A DNA stretch of 64,000 nucleotides from Paenibacillus glucanolyticus NBRC 15330 (GTDB lineage Bacteria; Bacillota; Bacilli; Paenibacillales; Paenibacillaceae): NCBI RefSeq assembly GCF_004000885.1, contig NZ_BIMC01000003.1, positions 372,001-436,000 of the forward strand. The letters run 5' to 3'. Under the pieces are notes generated by a model that ran no database searches, was not told the DNA's origin, and saw only the letters and a program-made list of their open reading frames with translations. Every line of letters begins with the position of its first letter. Position 1 is the first letter of the stretch. Below are positions 27,107 through 37,400 of this stretch, piece after piece. Position numbers and translations under genes: made by a program.

Positions 27107-28351
27107 ATGAGAAAAAAATCATTATTATGGACGTTGGCAGCAATGCTGATGTTCTCGGTTGTTTTAGCCGGATGTTCTGGTGGGTCTGAAGATGCCAAGG
27201 AAGGCGGCGAAGGCAAGAAAGAACTGAAAGTTTGGTTGATGGGTGACACAACAGACGAAACCTTAATTAAGGAATATGAAGAGAAAAATCCAGGTGTTAA
27301 GGTGAGCGTTCAATTGATCCCTTGGGGCAGTGCACATGACAAGCTGCTTACAGCGGTTGCATCGAAGAGTGGTCCTGATGTCGTGCAAATGGGAACCACC
27401 TGGATTCCAGAGTTTGCCCAGGCTGGAGCTTTGCTCGATCTGACGCCGTATCTTGAGCAGTATCCTAGCCTGAAACAAGAGAACTATTTTGACGGTGCTA
27501 TCCAAACCATGAGTTATGATGACAAGGTTGTCAGTATCCCGTGGTACGTGGAGACACGCGTATTGTTCTATCGCACAGACATTCTGGCCGAAGTCGGCTA
27601 CCCGGAAGGTCCTAAGACTTGGGATGAAATGAAGGATGCCGGTGAGAAGCTGGCAGCTAGAGGAAACGGCAATTACGCCATTACCATTGATGCCAAAGAC
27701 ATGAACTACCTGTCCATGTTTGCCTGGCAGAATGGAAGCGACATGATTGACGAGAACCGGAAGCCTCATTTTAACGAACCGGAATTCATGGGAGCCATGG
27801 AATACCTGAAGAGCTTCTACGATACCGGAATGACGCCGCTTGCGAGCGATTTGGATCTGTTTGCCGCATTTAAAGACGGACAATTCCCGATGTTTATCAG
27901 CGGTCCTTGGATGATTCAAGGTGTTAAAGACAAAGCGCCTGAGATTGAAGGCAAATGGGCAACAACAACACTTCCGGCTAAAGAAAACAATGCATCGTTC
28001 CTCGGTGGAGCGAACATGTCGGTATTCAACACAACCAAAAATGCAGAGGAAGCCGTTAAATTCATCTCTTTCATGAGTGAAAAAGAATCGCAGCTGACCA
28101 ACTACGATGTAGCTAAAAACCTGCCTGCTGTTAAGAGTGCATGGGAAGATCAACGCTTTGAAGATCCGATTTTTGCTACCTTTGGAAAGCAGCTCGAAAA
28201 CGCTAAACCTGTTCCGTTCATTAAGGAGTGGGATGCGATTTCCAAGGAAGCTATTGCAGCTTTTGAGAAAATTACCGTTGGTGGAGCTGACATCAAAACA
28301 GAAATGGATCTTCTGAATCAAAAAGCTACCGAAATGCTAAACAAAAAATAA
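27107..28351 (+). CDS. Lipoprotein sugar-binding protein (probable beta-1,2-gluco-oligosaccharide)
   Basis: Extracellular binding protein of 414 residues, lipid-anchored at Cys23 (VVLAGC). It has the maltose-type (SBP_bac_1) layout: ELKVWLMGDTTDE, VKVSVQLIPWGSAHDKLLTAVASKSGPDVVQMGTTWIPEFAQAGALLDLTPYL, and MFISGPWMIQGV. By position with GH3 and GH94 genes it corresponds to the sophoro-oligosaccharide-binding protein of the Listeria innocua beta-1,2-glucan operon; the ligand is inferred from context only. An intercistronic hairpin separates it from the permeases, a usual way to keep binding-protein mRNA more abundant. Confidence 0.88.
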   Translation: MRKKSLLWTLAAMLMFSVVLAGCSGGSEDAKEGGEGKKELKVWLMGDTTDETLIKEYEEKNPGVKVSVQLIPWGSAHDKLLTAVASKSGPDVVQMGTTWIPEFAQAGALLDLTPYLEQYPSLKQENYFDGAIQTMSYDDKVVSIPWYVETRVLFYRTDILAEVGYPEGPKTWDEMKDAGEKLAARGNGNYAITIDAKDMNYLSMFAWQNGSDMIDENRKPHFNEPEFMGAMEYLKSFYDTGMTPLASDLDLFAAFKDGQFPMFISGPWMIQGVKDKAPEIEGKWATTTLPAKENNASFLGGANMSVFNTTKNAEEAVKFISFMSEKESQLTNYDVAKNLPAVKSAWEDQRFEDPIFATFGKQLENAKPVPFIKEWDAISKEAIAAFEKITVGGADIKTEMDLLNQKATEMLNKK

Positions 28352-28373
28352 GAGTGCGTCTTAAACGCAGCCC

Positions 28374-28403
28374 GGCTTGTTTCATCGAAGGATGAAACAA
28401 GCC
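28374..28403 (+). promoter_or_regulatory. Intercistronic stem-loop after binding-protein gene
   Basis: GGCTTGTTTCATC-GAAG-GATGAAACAAGCC is a perfect 13-bp stem with a four-base loop and no T-run directly after it. It more likely stabilises the upstream mRNA or attenuates transcription than terminates fully. Confidence 0.7.
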
Positions 28404-28468
28404 TGACTGTTTAAAAACGTACGTTATTCTTATATTGAGAAACCCACACTTGCAGGAGGTGAATGACA

Positions 28469-29368
28469 TTGCAGAACTTTATCAAGCGCTTTAACCATTA
28501 TAAGTATCCTTATATGTTTATTGCGCCCGCACTGGTGCTGCTTCTGACGTTCTCAATCATTCCGATCATCGTTGCGCTAGTCATCAGTTTCACGGATATT
28601 GACCTTGCCGGCCTCGCGAATTATTCAAACATTGAAGGCGTTGGCTTTGATAATTTTATCAATGTATTTAAAGATCCGGTCTTTCTGAAATCCATGTTTA
28701 ACACCATGTTCTATGTTATTATCGGAGTTCCGCTTGTCGTAATGCTTGCCATGGGCGCTGCCCTGCTGCTTAACTATGGCACGGGATTGTTGTTTAAGAC
28801 ATTCCGCGTCGTGTATTATATGCCTTCCATTACGAATATTGTGGCGGTCGCGGTTGTTTGGGGTTACTTGTATAACAGCCATTACGGCCTCTTTAACCAT
28901 ATATTGTCCTGGTTCGGAGTGCCGGCTCAGCAGTGGCTGACAGATCCGGCACTAGCCAAGCTATCGCTGATTCTTCTGGCCGTTTGGAAATCCATCGGAC
29001 TTAACATGATCATTTTCCTGGCTGCGCTGCAGGGGATTCCGCGCTCCTATTATGAAGCGGCGGAGATTGATGGTGCAAGCAAATGGAAGAAGCTCCTGTA
29101 CATTACGGTACCACTGCTTAGCTTCGCGACCTTCTTTGTCACCATTACGACATTGATCGGCTGGATTCAATTCTTCGAAGAGCCGCTGGTTATGACCAAG
29201 GGTGGCCCGCTCAACTCCACGATGTCGATGGCTCTCTTTATCTATAACAATGGCTTCCAGCTTAGCAATTTTGGCTATGCGGCCGCAGGATCGTTTGTAC
29301 TCTTCATCATCATTATTGCTGTAACGGTCTTGCAATTCGCAGTCAAGAGAAAAGATGTCGAATATTAA
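28469..29368 (+). CDS. ABC sugar importer permease (MalF type)
   Basis: Permease of about 299 residues and six hydrophobic helices. The coupling loop is EAAEIDGASKWKKLLYITVPLLSF. An in-frame ATG at 28463 sits only one base after AGGAGGTG (28454-28461), while the TTG at 28469 has the normal 7-base spacing, so TTG is preferred. Works with the preceding binding protein and the following permease; no ATPase is encoded nearby. Confidence 0.9.
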   Translation: MQNFIKRFNHYKYPYMFIAPALVLLLTFSIIPIIVALVISFTDIDLAGLANYSNIEGVGFDNFINVFKDPVFLKSMFNTMFYVIIGVPLVVMLAMGAALLLNYGTGLLFKTFRVVYYMPSITNIVAVAVVWGYLYNSHYGLFNHILSWFGVPAQQWLTDPALAKLSLILLAVWKSIGLNMIIFLAALQGIPRSYYEAAEIDGASKWKKLLYITVPLLSFATFFVTITTLIGWIQFFEEPLVMTKGGPLNSTMSMALFIYNNGFQLSNFGYAAAGSFVLFIIIIAVTVLQFAVKRKDVEY

Positions 29369-29420
29369 GGCTCAGGTTCAAGCGACCATCCCGTATCGTA
29401 ACTGAAGGAGGCTTTAGAGT

Positions 29421-30239
29421 ATGGCAGCTAAAAGAATTGAGAAAACAGTCATGACGGTGCTGCTCATTGCAGGAGGACTGCTCATGATGATTCCGTTTAT
29501 CTGGATGATCACGTCCTCGTTCAAGCCGGAAAATGAATTTACAGCGGTTCCGCCAACGTTATTACCAAAAGAATTTACAATTAAGAATTATGTGGACTTA
29601 TTTACGAAGCTGGACTTTATTGTATATTTGAAAAATACACTTATCATTGTGTTCTGGTCTTTTGTCGGTCTGTTCCTTAATGCGCTTGCAGGATATGCAT
29701 TCGCCAAATACGAATTCCCTGGCAATAAAAAGCTGTTCTATCTCGTGCTTGCCACGATGATGATTCCAGGGCAGGTTACCATGATTCCAGTATATCTGCT
29801 GATCAATGCAATGGGCTTGACCAACACGATGGCAGGTATTGTGCTGCCGGGCTTGGTTGGCGCTTTCGGTATTTTTCTATTCCGTCAGTTTATGTCCACC
29901 ATTCCAACGGATTTAATCGAGGCATCAAGGCTTGATGGAGCAGGGGAGCTGCGTATCTTCTTCCAGCTGATCGTTCCGATCACAAAGCCCGTATTCGCGG
30001 TACAGGGAATCTTGGCGTTCATTGGAGCCTGGAACAGCTTCCTGTGGCCTCTCATTATGGCAAACGACCAGAAGCTCTACACGCTTTCGGTTGGTTTGCA
30101 GCTTCTGAAAGGACAGCATGGATCTGACTTCGGTCTGCAGATGGCAGGCGCGGCATTCATGGTCGTTCCAATTATTATCGTATTTTCTTTCTTCCAAAAA
30201 CACATTATTGAAGGATATACGATCTCCGGTATGAAATAA
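29421..30239 (+). CDS. ABC sugar importer permease (MalG type)
   Basis: Second permease, 272 residues and about six hydrophobic helices, with coupling loop EASRLDGAGELRIFFQLIVPITKP and the characteristic C-terminus QKHIIEGYTISGMK. GAAGGAGGC precedes the ATG. The third importer gene in a continuous run that leads into the LacI regulator. Confidence 0.9.
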   Translation: MAAKRIEKTVMTVLLIAGGLLMMIPFIWMITSSFKPENEFTAVPPTLLPKEFTIKNYVDLFTKLDFIVYLKNTLIIVFWSFVGLFLNALAGYAFAKYEFPGNKKLFYLVLATMMIPGQVTMIPVYLLINAMGLTNTMAGIVLPGLVGAFGIFLFRQFMSTIPTDLIEASRLDGAGELRIFFQLIVPITKPVFAVQGILAFIGAWNSFLWPLIMANDQKLYTLSVGLQLLKGQHGSDFGLQMAGAAFMVVPIIIVFSFFQKHIIEGYTISGMK

Positions 30240-30280
30240 GTTAAATAGAGTTTTTTATGTACTAGAAGGGGCGTAAGGAA

Positions 30281-31282
30281 ATGGCAACGATTAAGGATGT
30301 GGCAAAGCTCGCCGGGGTTGCGTTGTCAACCGCTTCCTATGCACTAAGCGGCGATAGCAGGGTGAGTTCCAAGACAAGATCCAAAGTGCTCGATGCAGCA
30401 AGACAATTGAATTATCGGAAGAACGGATTCGCCATGGATTTGAAGCGGAGTCGTACCAAGACCATCGCGCTTATTCTGACGGATCTGTCCGGCCCTTATT
30501 ATTCTGAACTGATTCGAAGTGTGCAGGAAGTGGCATTAACCAACGGTTATGATCTGATTGCTTGCAGCTCGATGGGCGGAAGAGATTCGACGGCGGTTAA
30601 ATTTCTGCGCGAGAAGAGGGCGGACGGAGCCATCATTCTGGCACCCAATATTCGTGATGAAGTTCTGGTTGAGACCTCCGGTCCCCAATTTCCGATCGTT
30701 GTGATGGATCGTCAGTTGTCCAGTGATTATTTGCTTAACGTGCTGGTTGACGGAGAGCAGGGAGGATATACGGCTACCCGTTATCTGCTGGAGAATGGAC
30801 ACAAACATGTAGCCTATATCAGTGGTTCTTCTGATTCTTATGATAACCATTTACGTTACAAAGGGTATTTGCGAGCACTTGCGGAGGCTGGGCTGGAGGA
30901 ACAGTCGAAATGGCGTCTCAGCGGCAATTTTGTGCGCGAGGGCGGTTATAATGCCACCAAAATGTTGATTATGCAGGGATCGCTCCCATCGGCTGTGTTT
31001 TACGGCAATGACGAAATGGCCATCGGTGGATTGAAGGCATTTGAGGAATGCGGGATATCGGTACCGAATGACATCTCTGTCATCGGATATGATGACATCC
31101 AATTAGCCGAATACGTAAATCCGCCGTTAACGACCATAAGACAGCCCAAGAGTGAAGCGGGGTCGCTTGCAGCCCATTTGCTGTTTCAAGCATTGGCCGG
31201 TGAATCGGTGAAGCAGTCTTACATGCTGACTACAGATATGATGGAACGTGCATCGGTAGGAAAGGGTAAAGCAGGGAATTAA
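30281..31282 (+). CDS. LacI-family transcriptional regulator
   Basis: Repressor of 333 residues. The N-terminal helix-turn-helix MATIKDVAKLAGVALSTASYALSGDSRVSSKTRSKVLDAARQLNY is the LacI signature and is followed by a periplasmic-binding-type sugar domain (KTIALILTDLSGPYYSELIRSVQEVA; VIGYDDIQLAEYVNPPLTTIRQP). It sits within the locus it should control. The four TCGAAACGTTTCGA-type palindromes at 26835, 27019, 32087 and 32213 are the probable binding sites. The inducer would be a product of glucan breakdown. Confidence 0.92.
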   Translation: MATIKDVAKLAGVALSTASYALSGDSRVSSKTRSKVLDAARQLNYRKNGFAMDLKRSRTKTIALILTDLSGPYYSELIRSVQEVALTNGYDLIACSSMGGRDSTAVKFLREKRADGAIILAPNIRDEVLVETSGPQFPIVVMDRQLSSDYLLNVLVDGEQGGYTATRYLLENGHKHVAYISGSSDSYDNHLRYKGYLRALAEAGLEEQSKWRLSGNFVREGGYNATKMLIMQGSLPSAVFYGNDEMAIGGLKAFEECGISVPNDISVIGYDDIQLAEYVNPPLTTIRQPKSEAGSLAAHLLFQALAGESVKQSYMLTTDMMERASVGKGKAGN

Positions 31283-31297
31283 GGTGCCGGATCGGAG

Positions 31298-32068
31298 ATG
31301 AGGAACTTGGCGTGGATCACATGTGATTTTTATTCGGAAACACTGCAGCTGTCCACCAGCATGGAGGTGTTTCTACCCCAAGGCAGCTTAATGCCACTCC
31401 GTTCTTCTTCGAAGCTGCCGGTGCTTTATTTGCTTCACGGACGAGGGGCAGATCATACCGAATGGATGCGCAGGTCATCCATCGAGCGATATGCCGAGAG
31501 CAAAGGCCTCGCACTCGTGATGCCGGGATTCGGGCGCAGCTATTACATGGATATGGCGAATGGGCTGCCATACTTCACCTATCTCAGCGAAGAGCTTCCC
31601 AAGCTTGTTCGGACGTTCTTTCCGGTGTCTGGCCGAAGAGAAGATACCTTTGTCGCTGGAATCTCCATGGGTGGGTATGGTGCATTTAAGCTGGCGCTTA
31701 GCTATCCGGAGCGTTATGCGGCTGGTGCAAGCTTGTCGGGCGGGCTGGATCTTGCCAGCCGCGCAGCAGGAGCGGGCTTTCAGGAGTCGGAGATCCGCAC
31801 GATCTTCGGCCGTGTGGAGAACGTGCGGGGGAGCCGGGATGATTTGCTCTTCTTAGCTGCAGAGTTTGCCGCATACACCGGAAACAAACCGATGCTGTAT
31901 CAATGCTGCGGAACCGAAGATTTTTTGTATAAGGACAATCAAACCTTTAGACGATATGCGGACAGCCTGGGAATTCATATCACATACGAAGAAGAGCCGG
32001 GTGGACATGAATGGGGATATTGGGACAACAAAATTCAGCGGGTGCTGGATTGGCTGCCCCTGCCCTGA
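31298..32068 (+). CDS. Alpha/beta-hydrolase esterase (CE1/EstA-like)
   Basis: Probable cytoplasmic carboxylesterase of 256 residues with no signal peptide. LPVLYLLHGRGADHTEWMR (oxyanion region), GISMGGYGAFKLAL (nucleophile Ser in GxSxG), CGTEDFLYKDNQ (acid Asp) and EEPGGHEWGYWD (catalytic His) match the tributyrin-esterase / esterase D-like group. It follows lacI by 15 bases and precedes the GH3 gene. In this setting it may remove acyl substituents from imported oligosaccharides, but its substrate is unknown. Confidence 0.85.
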   Translation: MRNLAWITCDFYSETLQLSTSMEVFLPQGSLMPLRSSSKLPVLYLLHGRGADHTEWMRRSSIERYAESKGLALVMPGFGRSYYMDMANGLPYFTYLSEELPKLVRTFFPVSGRREDTFVAGISMGGYGAFKLALSYPERYAAGASLSGGLDLASRAAGAGFQESEIRTIFGRVENVRGSRDDLLFLAAEFAAYTGNKPMLYQCCGTEDFLYKDNQTFRRYADSLGIHITYEEEPGGHEWGYWDNKIQRVLDWLPLP

Positions 32069-32086
32069 ATTTTCTGTTCAAATTCA

Positions 32087-32100
32087 TTGAAACGTTTCGA
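32087..32100 (+). promoter_or_regulatory. LacI-type operator, third copy
   Basis: TTGAAACGTTTCGA differs by one base from the perfect palindrome. It lies 19 bases after the esterase stop codon and 184 bases before the GH3 start. Confidence 0.7.
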
Positions 32101-32212
32101 ATTTATAGAGATATATGATGTGATTTATTCAATCTAAAGTCTGTTCATAATTAGCATTAAGACCTTATATAATCTATATTTTAATGGCTTAAAACGACTG
32201 TGTTTGATAAAA

Positions 32213-32226
32213 TCAAAACGTTTCGA
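32213..32226 (+). promoter_or_regulatory. LacI-type operator, fourth copy
   Basis: TCAAAACGTTTCGA, one mismatch to the palindrome, lies 44 bases before the GH3 start codon. TTGATA (32204-32209) overlaps its left side and could be a -35 box with a weak -10 near 32228. This suggests the GH3-GH94 pair has its own regulated promoter. Confidence 0.7.
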
Positions 32227-32270
32227 ATTTATGTAGAATGGAATGTTGCAAAGACAAAGGAGGATGGGAA

Positions 32271-34436
32271 ATGGCAGATCAACAACTGATTTCTCTGGTA
32301 GATCAGATGACGCTGGAGGAAAAAATCGCGCAGCTTCTACAACTGGCCGTCCCTTTTTTCGAAGGAACTCAGGAATCCGGACAGATTACAGGTCCTATGG
32401 AGTCGCTCGGCATAACGGATGCCATTGTAAGTAATGCAGGCTCCGTGTTGGGTTTAGCGGGTGCAGAGGCAGTTATCGCTGTTCAGGAAGCGCATATGCG
32501 CAAAAATAGGCTGGGCATTCCGCTGCTGATCATGGCCGATATCGTGCATGGGTTCAAGACCATCTTTCCGGTGCCGCTGGCAATGGGAAGTTCGTGGGAT
32601 CCGAGTCTTGCCGAGCGGAGTGCGGAGATCGCTGCACGTGAGGCCGCGGTATCCGGTCTTCACGTGACCTTTGCGCCAATGGTGGACCTGGTTCGCGATC
32701 CCCGTTGGGGACGCGTAATGGAGTCGACCGGCGAAGATCCCTATTTGAACAGTGAATTTGCGCGAGCTTTTGTCAGGGGGTTTCAGGGTGACGACCTGAG
32801 CGGCGACCTGAACCGGCTTGCAGCTTGCGTGAAGCATTTCGCTGCCTACGGAGCAGGCGAAGGTGGCCGTGATTACAACACGGTGGACATGTCCGAGCGT
32901 CAGCTGCGGGAATATTACTTGCCTGGATACAAGGCGGCGCTGGATGAGGGCGTCGAGATGGTCATGACCGCCTTCAATACCGTGGATGGAATCCCGGCTA
33001 CCGGCAATAAAAGGCTGATGCGCGATTTGCTGCGAAGCGAATGGGGCTTCGCTGGTGTACTGATTTCCGACTGGGGAGCGGTCAAAGAGATGATTCCCCA
33101 TGGCATTGCGGAGGATGAAGATGAAGCGGCACTGAAGGCCATGGAAGATGGCGTGGACATTGAGATGATGACTTCCAGTTATGTTCATCATTTACCGGCA
33201 CTGGTCCGAGAGGGACGGGTGGATGAGTCTCTGATTGATGAGGCCGTGCTGCGCATTCTAACTTTGAAAAAGCGCCTCGGACTGTTTGAGCGTCCTACGA
33301 GGGGAGCTGATCCGCAGGCTGAGCGGGAAATCGTATTCTGCGATGAGCATCGTCAGGCAGCACGGGAAGCAGCGGCTAAATCCTGCGTGCTCCTGAAGAA
33401 TGAAGCTCTGCTGCCGCTGCAAGCGGAGCAGCGTGTTGCATTGATCGGCCCTTTTGCTGCAAGCGGCGATATTCTCGGCCCATGGTCGTGGACGGGCTCC
33501 AAGGAAGATGCAGTGACGATGGAGCAGGGCCTTCGCTCCAAGCTGCCATCTGGTCAGCTAACGGTAGCCGAGGGCTGCGGTGTGAGCACAATGACCGGAC
33601 GGCAATTGGAAGAAGCCATGAAGGCTGCGATGGAAGCCGACGTTATCGTGCTTGCGCTGGGGGAGGATTCCGAGATGAGCGGAGAAGCGGGCAGCCGCGC
33701 CCTCATTACATTGCCACAGCCGCAGCTACAGCTGATTCAGCACCTCAAAACGCTGCAGAAGCCGATGGTTGCCGTCTTGTTCAACGGCCGCCCGCTGGAT
33801 CTGCACGGTGTGCTGGATGAGGCAGATGCAGTACTGGAAGCCTGGTTCCCGGGAACTGAAGGCGGAGCAGCTGTAGCTGCACTGCTTACAGGCGAAGTGA
33901 ATCCTTCCGGCCGTCTCAGCATGTCGTTTCCATATTCCGTTGGACAAGTACCGGTATATTATAACCATTTCAACACCGGGCGTCCGAAGGATGCGCCAGA
34001 CGCGCAGGAGCGCTATGTATCGCAATATTTGGACATTCCGAATGAGCCGCTGCTTCCGTTTGGCTTCGGTCTAAGCTATACCGATTTCAAATATGGGGAC
34101 ATGACGCTGTCAACGGATGAAATATCGCCGGATGAATCTCTGGAGGTCACGGTTTCGGTTACGAATACCGGAGACATGGCCGGCGCAGAGGTAGTACAGC
34201 TGTATATTCGTGATCGATCCGGCGAAGTTGTCAGACCGGTCAAGGAACTGAAGGCTTTCCGCAAGGTACAGCTGCAGCCAGGCGAACAACAGGATGTAAC
34301 CTTTACGCTGACCGAACAACAGCTGCGCTATCATCATTCGGATCTATCCTTCACCAGCGATGCGGGGGAATTCGATATTATGGTCGGAAAGAATAGCAGG
34401 GATACAGAGACACGGCGGTTTCGACTTCGGAAATAA
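32271..34436 (+). CDS. GH3 beta-glucosidase
   Basis: Glycoside hydrolase family 3 enzyme of 721 residues with no signal peptide, so it acts inside the cell on imported oligosaccharides. Visible are KHFAAYGAGEGGRDYNTVDMS and the nucleophile Asp267 in VLISDWGAVKEM in the barrel domain, GEDSEMSGEAGSR in the second domain and a C-terminal fibronectin III-like domain (LEVTVSVTNTGDMAGAEVVQLYI). The frame is open from 32238, but AAAGGAGG fits the ATG at 32271. Its pairing with a GH94 phosphorylase mirrors the Listeria innocua beta-1,2-gluco-oligosaccharide operon (Lin1840-Lin1839), so sophorose is a likely substrate. Confidence 0.93.
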   Translation: MADQQLISLVDQMTLEEKIAQLLQLAVPFFEGTQESGQITGPMESLGITDAIVSNAGSVLGLAGAEAVIAVQEAHMRKNRLGIPLLIMADIVHGFKTIFPVPLAMGSSWDPSLAERSAEIAAREAAVSGLHVTFAPMVDLVRDPRWGRVMESTGEDPYLNSEFARAFVRGFQGDDLSGDLNRLAACVKHFAAYGAGEGGRDYNTVDMSERQLREYYLPGYKAALDEGVEMVMTAFNTVDGIPATGNKRLMRDLLRSEWGFAGVLISDWGAVKEMIPHGIAEDEDEAALKAMEDGVDIEMMTSSYVHHLPALVREGRVDESLIDEAVLRILTLKKRLGLFERPTRGADPQAEREIVFCDEHRQAAREAAAKSCVLLKNEALLPLQAEQRVALIGPFAASGDILGPWSWTGSKEDAVTMEQGLRSKLPSGQLTVAEGCGVSTMTGRQLEEAMKAAMEADVIVLALGEDSEMSGEAGSRALITLPQPQLQLIQHLKTLQKPMVAVLFNGRPLDLHGVLDEADAVLEAWFPGTEGGAAVAALLTGEVNPSGRLSMSFPYSVGQVPVYYNHFNTGRPKDAPDAQERYVSQYLDIPNEPLLPFGFGLSYTDFKYGDMTLSTDEISPDESLEVTVSVTNTGDMAGAEVVQLYIRDRSGEVVRPVKELKAFRKVQLQPGEQQDVTFTLTEQQLRYHHSDLSFTSDAGEFDIMVGKNSRDTETRRFRLRK

Positions 34437-34468
34437 ACACATATTTTTGCAGACAGGAAGTGATACTT

Positions 34469-37400
34469 GTGACAGCCAGCAATGTAATGAACGATGACAA
34501 GATGGTTCTCAAGGCGGGAGAATTAACGTTTACCTTTTTGCCTAGCGGTGATCTGTTTCAGGCGACTTACGGCAGCACCATGATAAACCAGCTCCTCTCC
34601 AATTCGATTGATGGTGCCCTTAACAATCTGTTTCTGAGAATTCATACCGAGGCCGGCATCGAGGCGATTCCCCTGCTTGGGGTGCATTCGAACAGCGTGG
34701 TAACCCGCTTGGATAATCGGATGATGTGGGAAGGAAACGTTAAGGGAGTTGCCTATAAGGTACTATTCACCCCGACAGAATCAGGAGCCTGGTTCTGGGA
34801 TATTGAGCTCCAAGGGGAAGGGATCCAAGTTGATGTTGTGTATGGACAGGACGTAGGGATCGCGCATCCGGGCGCCGTTCGAACCAATGAAGCGTATTTG
34901 TCCCAGTATATCGACCATGCCGTGTTTGAACAGGAAGACCTGGGTTATGTCGTGTGTTCCCGTCAAAACCAGCCGCAGGGAGGCGTGTTCCCCTATCTTC
35001 AGCAAGGCGCGCTGACAACAGCCGTTGGCTATGCCACGGATGGATTTCAGTTTTTTGGTCTTTCTTATAAGGAGACAAACCAAGCGGAGGCCTTGTCCAA
35101 GGAGAGCCTGGCTAATGAAGTGTATCAATATGAATTTGCTTACACTGCGCTGCAGTCACCATGCCTCGAGCTTGATGGCAAGGCGAGATTCGTATTTTAT
35201 GGATTGTTTAAAGAGCATCATCCTGAGGCTGTCACCGAATTGGAGTTCCAGGATGAGCTTCAGTCAACTTGGCAGCAGGTTGAAGCTATCGGCATGACAG
35301 GAACGGGTCATAAACTAACGCGCACGGAACGATCGGAGTTCCTTGGGGAACCTCTGCGTACCGTGCCTTTGACTGCAGATGAGCTGAAGGCATTGTATCC
35401 TGTACGCCGCCAAGAGGAGCGTGACGGGGAAGAGCTGTTGTCCTTCTTCACGGATACCTACGAGCATATCGTCATGAAGGAGAAAGAGCTTCGAGTGGAG
35501 CGTCCGCACGGTCATATCCTGATGAGCGGTCAGAATGTGACGCTTGGCAGTCCTGTCTTAACGACAACCTCGTATATGTATGGGGTGTTCAATTCTCAGG
35601 TGGTTACGGGCAATACCAACTTCAACAAAATGATGAGCCACGCCAGAAGCGCGCTTAACGTGCTCAAAACGTCAGGTCAGCGTATCTATGTAGACATTGA
35701 CGGGAAGTACCGTCTTCTTACCATGCCATCCGTGTTTGAGATCGGCTTTAACTATGTACGGTGGTATTATAAGACTGACAATGACATGCTGATCATTACC
35801 AACTTCACCTCGGCCGTATCGCCGGAGCTGACGCTTGAGGTTCGTTCTAAGAGCGGCAGGGCTTACCGTTATCTCGTCACTATGCAAATGACGATGGACG
35901 TCAATGAATATGAGGTTCCGTATCACCGTGTTCAGGAAGGCAACGTGATCACGTTCCGTGCGGATTCGGCTTCGCTCAGCGCGTCCGTATACAAGGATCT
36001 CCATTACCGTCTTCAGGTAAATGGAGCTGATGTGCATGTTACAGACGAAACCGCTCTGGCAAGCAATGTTGTATCGGGAGATGCTTCCCTGACGGTGTTA
36101 AGGCTTAGTGAGAGCGCTGAATGGACTATGACCATACAAGGCAATCTCGATGCGGCGAATGCTCCGATTCAGGCTCGGCAGGCCGAAGAGGAGATCGCAA
36201 GCTACCGCTCGTTCTATGCTTCGGTCATGAACGGGTTCCACTTAAGTTTCAAGGATGGTCAGGATGACAGCTTGTTCAAGGTGAATGCGCTGGCCTGGTG
36301 GTACACGCACAACATGCTGGTTCACTATTCCGTACCGCACGGGCTGGAACAATACGGCGGTGCGGCGTGGGGGACACGCGATGTATGCCAGGGACCTGTC
36401 GAGTATTTCATGGCAACTCATCAATACGAGCAGGTTCGGGATATTCTGCTGGAGGTGTACTCCCACCAATACGAAGATGACGGGAATTGGCCGCAGTGGT
36501 TCATGTTTGATCAGTATGCACATATACAGCAGGAAGAAAGCCATGGCGACATTATCGTTTGGCCGCTTAAGGTGCTTGGCGATTATTTGGCCGTTACTCA
36601 TGATTACGACATTCTGGAGCTGGCCGTCCCTTATACTAGAAAACACAGCTTCGATTTTACAGAGCAATCGCATACCGTGCTTGAGCATGTGAAGAAACAA
36701 TTGTCCTACATTCGGAATCATTTCCTTCATGACACCCATCTGTCTTCCTATGGAGACGGGGACTGGGATGATACGCTGCAGCCGGCCAACGCTCAATTGA
36801 AACAGTTCATGGTCAGCAGCTGGACGGTAGCTTTGACGTATCAGACCTTGAACCAGTTCTCCCATGTCATGGAGAACGTGGATACAGGAATGTCCGCTGA
36901 GATGGGGGAACTCGCTGAAGGAATCCAGCGGGATTTCAATGCGTACATCTTGAATTCCGAAGTCATTCCTGGATTTGTATATATGGAGAGCAAAGAGCAC
37001 AGCAAATTCCTGCTTCATCCAACGGATCAGGAGACAGGAATCCAGTATCGATTGCTGCCAATGACGCGCAGCATGATCAGTGAGCTGTTAACGCCGGAGC
37101 AGGCAGCCAGCCATTACGAGATTATCCGTGAACAATTGTTCTGCCCGGACGGGGTGAGGCTGATGAATCGTCCGGCTGTATATGCCGGCGGCGTCAGCAC
37201 CCACTTTAAGCGGGCGGAGCAGGCAGCCAATTTTGGCCGGGAAGTGGGCCTTCAATATGTGCATGCGCACATTCGTTTTGTGGAGGCCATGGCGAAGCTT
37301 GGCAAGAGCAGCGAGGTATGGAGCGGGCTTGAGCGCATCAACCCGATCGGCATTACCGAGGTTGTGCCGAATGCGGAGCTGCGTCAGAGCAATGCGTATT

